From positions 1 through 13,922 of the forward strand of contig JAHQWY010000066.1 of assembly GCA_029856445.1 (NCBI GenBank): a stretch of DNA of 13,922 nt. The letters run 5' to 3'. Below, in pieces: positions 12,168 to 13,922 of the stretch (position 1 is its first letter; every line of letters begins with the position of its first letter). Source of the DNA: Promethearchaeia archaeon (GTDB lineage Archaea > Asgardarchaeota > Lokiarchaeia > Sigyniarchaeales > SOKP01). The notes beneath the pieces were generated by a model. That model was not told the DNA's origin, did no database searches, and saw only the letters and a program-made list of their open reading frames with translations. The position numbers and the translations under genes were made by a program.

Positions 12168-13922
12168 ATGACAAATAACAATATATTAATTATTGGCGCC
12201 GGGATAAGCGGAATAGAAGCAGCATTAACTCTCGGTGAACAAGGATATCGAGTAATACTGGTGGAAAGAACTTCTTCCGTTGGGGGGCGAATGGCACAAC
12301 TTGATAAGACTTTCCCTACTTTAGATTGCAGTATATGTATCCTTGCTCCTAAAATGGTAGAAGTCTCTAGGCATCCTAATGTTGAGCTCCTTGCTTATTC
12401 AGAAGTCAGAGAAGTATCAGGTGAAGCTGGAAATTTTAATGTAAAAATACTAAAGAAATCGACATATGTTGATTGGGAAAAATGTACGGGATGTGGAGCT
12501 TGTAGTGAAAAATGCCCGATGAAAAAAATACCTAGTGAATTCGAAGAAGGTATGGGAAATAGGACGAGTATATATATTCCATTTCCCCAAGCAGTTCCAC
12601 GAAAGGCTGTCATTGATGCGGAAACATGCTTATATCTTACAAAAAATGCTTGTAAACTCTGTGAAAAAGAGTGTGAGGCTGGAGCTATTAATTGGGATAT
12701 GCAAGATGAAATTGTCGAGTATAATGTAGCTTCTATAATCTGTGCGACAGGGATTGATCTATTGGATCCAACTGTTCTTGATCGTTATCACTATAATGAA
12801 TATCCTAATGTTATTACTGCTATGCAGTATGAACGCTTACTAAGTGCATCGGGACCTACCGGAGGTGAATTATTAAGACCTTCGGATAAAAAACATGCTC
12901 ATAATATTGGATTTATAAGTTGCGTTGGTTCTAGAAATGAGGACCTCTGTTCATATTGTTCAAAATTTTGTTGTATGTATCAAACGAAGGAAGGAGTTGT
13001 AACAAGAGAACATTCTCCTGATACTAATGTAACAATTTTTTTTAACGATATAAGGGTAATTGGAAAAAATCAAGAAGAATTTATTGAAAGAGCTAAAGAA
13101 GAGTATGGTTTGATATATTACAGAGGAATTCCTGGAGATATTCGTGAAAATCCAGAAAACCATAACCTTTATGTTAAACATGCTAATCTTGATACCGGAG
13201 ATGTAGAGATCAGTGAATTTGATCTTGTCATTCTAGCAAATGCAGTTACTCCCCGAAAGGATGCAGAAAATCTAGCGAAAATATTAGGAATTGAGCAAAA
13301 TGAACTAGGGTTTTTCAAAACCAAAGATTCTACTGAGGATCTTCGCTCTACTCGTGATGGAATCTACGTAACTGGTTCATGTCAATCTCCCGATGATATT
13401 GCAAATTCTGTAGCAAAAGCAGGTGGAGCTGCCGCATTAGCTGCCACCCATGCAATTCCTTTGAGTGGAGAGGATACAATAGTAGAACTCCCCCCTCTTA
13501 AACCAGTGAAACCAAAAGACGAACCTCGAATAGGTGTATTCATTTGTCGGTGTGGTATTAATATTGCTGGATATATGGATGTTCCATCCCTAGTAGATTA
13601 TGCAAAAACACTTCCAAATGTAGTTTTTTCTATGGAAAATAAATATAGTTGCTCCCAATTAACTCAAGACATTATTAAAGAGAAAATTGAAGAACTAAAT
13701 TTAAATAGAGTTCTAGTTGCTGCATGTACACCTAGAACTCATGAACCATTATTTCAAAAAACTATTAGAGAAGCAGGATTAAATGAATATTTATTTAATT
13801 TTGTAAGTATCAGAGAATTAGATTCATGGGTACATATGAATGACAACCCTAAAGCAACTGATAAGGCAAAAGACCTAATTAGAATGGGTGTAGCTCGAGT
13901 AGCGGCACAGAAAGCAGAATTA
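12168..13922 (+). CDS. hdrA: HdrA-like FAD/iron-sulfur protein, two-module form (open at right edge)
   Basis: The frame is open for 585 codons to the window edge, so the C-terminus is missing. HdrA is the flavin-based electron-bifurcating subunit of heterodisulfide reductase complexes. Residues 1-45 hold the FAD Rossmann motif GAGISG (10-15) and SVGGRMAQLDKTFPTLDCSI (37-56), diagnostic of HdrA. A ferredoxin-like region follows, with C106-x2-C109-x2-C112-x3-C116 and C154-x7-C162-x2-C165-x3-C169. CVGSR (252-256) and CSYCSKFCC (261-269) supply the HdrA-specific Cys set, and TGSCQSPDDI (402-411) closes the flavoprotein fold. Residues 454-585 (RIGVFICRCGINIAG, AACTPRTHEP, WVHMNDNPKATDKAKDLIRM) match the domain that begins methanogen HdrA. 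A complete flavoprotein module therefore precedes what looks like the start of a second HdrA, implying a protein of over 1000 residues. ATG 12168 is the start. Partners probably lie downstream. Confidence 0.95.
   Translation, partial: MTNNNILIIGAGISGIEAALTLGEQGYRVILVERTSSVGGRMAQLDKTFPTLDCSICILAPKMVEVSRHPNVELLAYSEVREVSGEAGNFNVKILKKSTYVDWEKCTGCGACSEKCPMKKIPSEFEEGMGNRTSIYIPFPQAVPRKAVIDAETCLYLTKNACKLCEKECEAGAINWDMQDEIVEYNVASIICATGIDLLDPTVLDRYHYNEYPNVITAMQYERLLSASGPTGGELLRPSDKKHAHNIGFISCVGSRNEDLCSYCSKFCCMYQTKEGVVTREHSPDTNVTIFFNDIRVIGKNQEEFIERAKEEYGLIYYRGIPGDIRENPENHNLYVKHANLDTGDVEISEFDLVILANAVTPRKDAENLAKILGIEQNELGFFKTKDSTEDLRSTRDGIYVTGSCQSPDDIANSVAKAGGAAALAATHAIPLSGEDTIVELPPLKPVKPKDEPRIGVFICRCGINIAGYMDVPSLVDYAKTLPNVVFSMENKYSCSQLTQDIIKEKIEELNLNRVLVAACTPRTHEPLFQKTIREAGLNEYLFNFVSIRELDSWVHMNDNPKATDKAKDLIRMGVARVAAQKAEL

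Noticed and set aside
12428..12975. Selenocysteine (in-frame TGA) at an HdrA cysteine position
   Set aside because: All HdrA cysteine-cluster positions read TGT or TGC, and no in-frame TGA is present.
12395..13181. Short open frames on both strands within hdrA
   Set aside because: All overlap the continuous HdrA frame, whose Cys clusters and motifs are intact. The real gene runs from 12168 to the window edge.

Overview
The window is AT-rich archaeal DNA and most likely comes from an Asgard archaeon of the Lokiarchaeia type. The archaeal signs are a group II chaperonin (thermosome), an archaeal/eukaryotic-type TrpRS, an archaeal TrmI, TATA boxes ahead of most genes and T-tract terminators. 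The Asgard signs are three different small-GTPase proteins in 14 kb: a Rag/Gtr-like GTPase with a C-terminal roadblock-like domain, a degenerate Ras-fold protein fused to a Cys-containing domain, and an MglA/COG2229-like GTPase with a winged helix. The lineage is an inference from gene content; no rRNA is present.

Layout. 1-325 (-) is the N-terminal part of a coiled-coil protein that runs off the left edge. It is divergent from trmI (498-1364, +), whose stop codon overlaps that of an unknown basic protein (1361-1777, -). At 1888-3356 (+) a TTG-started pseudo-GTPase overlaps a YjbQ-family gene by ATGA. A small coiled-coil protein (3395-3637, -) follows, then the Rag-like GTPase (3922-4848, +), which converges on trpS (4858-5958, -). 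trpS and hisI (6028-6441, +) diverge from a short shared promoter region. An Lrp/AsnC regulator (6565-7041), the thermosome (7243-8832) and GTP-dependent PEP carboxykinase (9049-10920) follow on the + strand, each with its own TATA box. The MglA-like GTPase (10942-11622, -) converges on PEPCK. A 545-base gene-free region with repeated ATCAAT/ATTGAT motifs then precedes a large hdrA, which starts at 12168 and is still open at the right edge.

Gene relationships. Apart from the pseudo-GTPase/yjbQ pair, the genes look like single transcription units. They cover translation (TrmI, TrpRS), protein folding (thermosome), gluconeogenesis (PEPCK), histidine synthesis (HisI), electron transfer with flavin and FeS clusters (HdrA) and GTPase signalling. 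PEPCK and HdrA fit an anaerobic, H2/ferredoxin-linked metabolism. Convergent pairs are packed so tightly that T-tract terminators fall inside the 3' end of the opposing gene.

The points most worth a second look are the Rag-like GTPase, the pseudo-GTPase/YjbQ operon, the two-module HdrA, a 15-bp palindrome beside the lrp TATA box, and a near-identical 15-bp palindrome found upstream of both PEPCK and HdrA. Five start codons were chosen differently from the longest open frame; the reasons are given in the entries.
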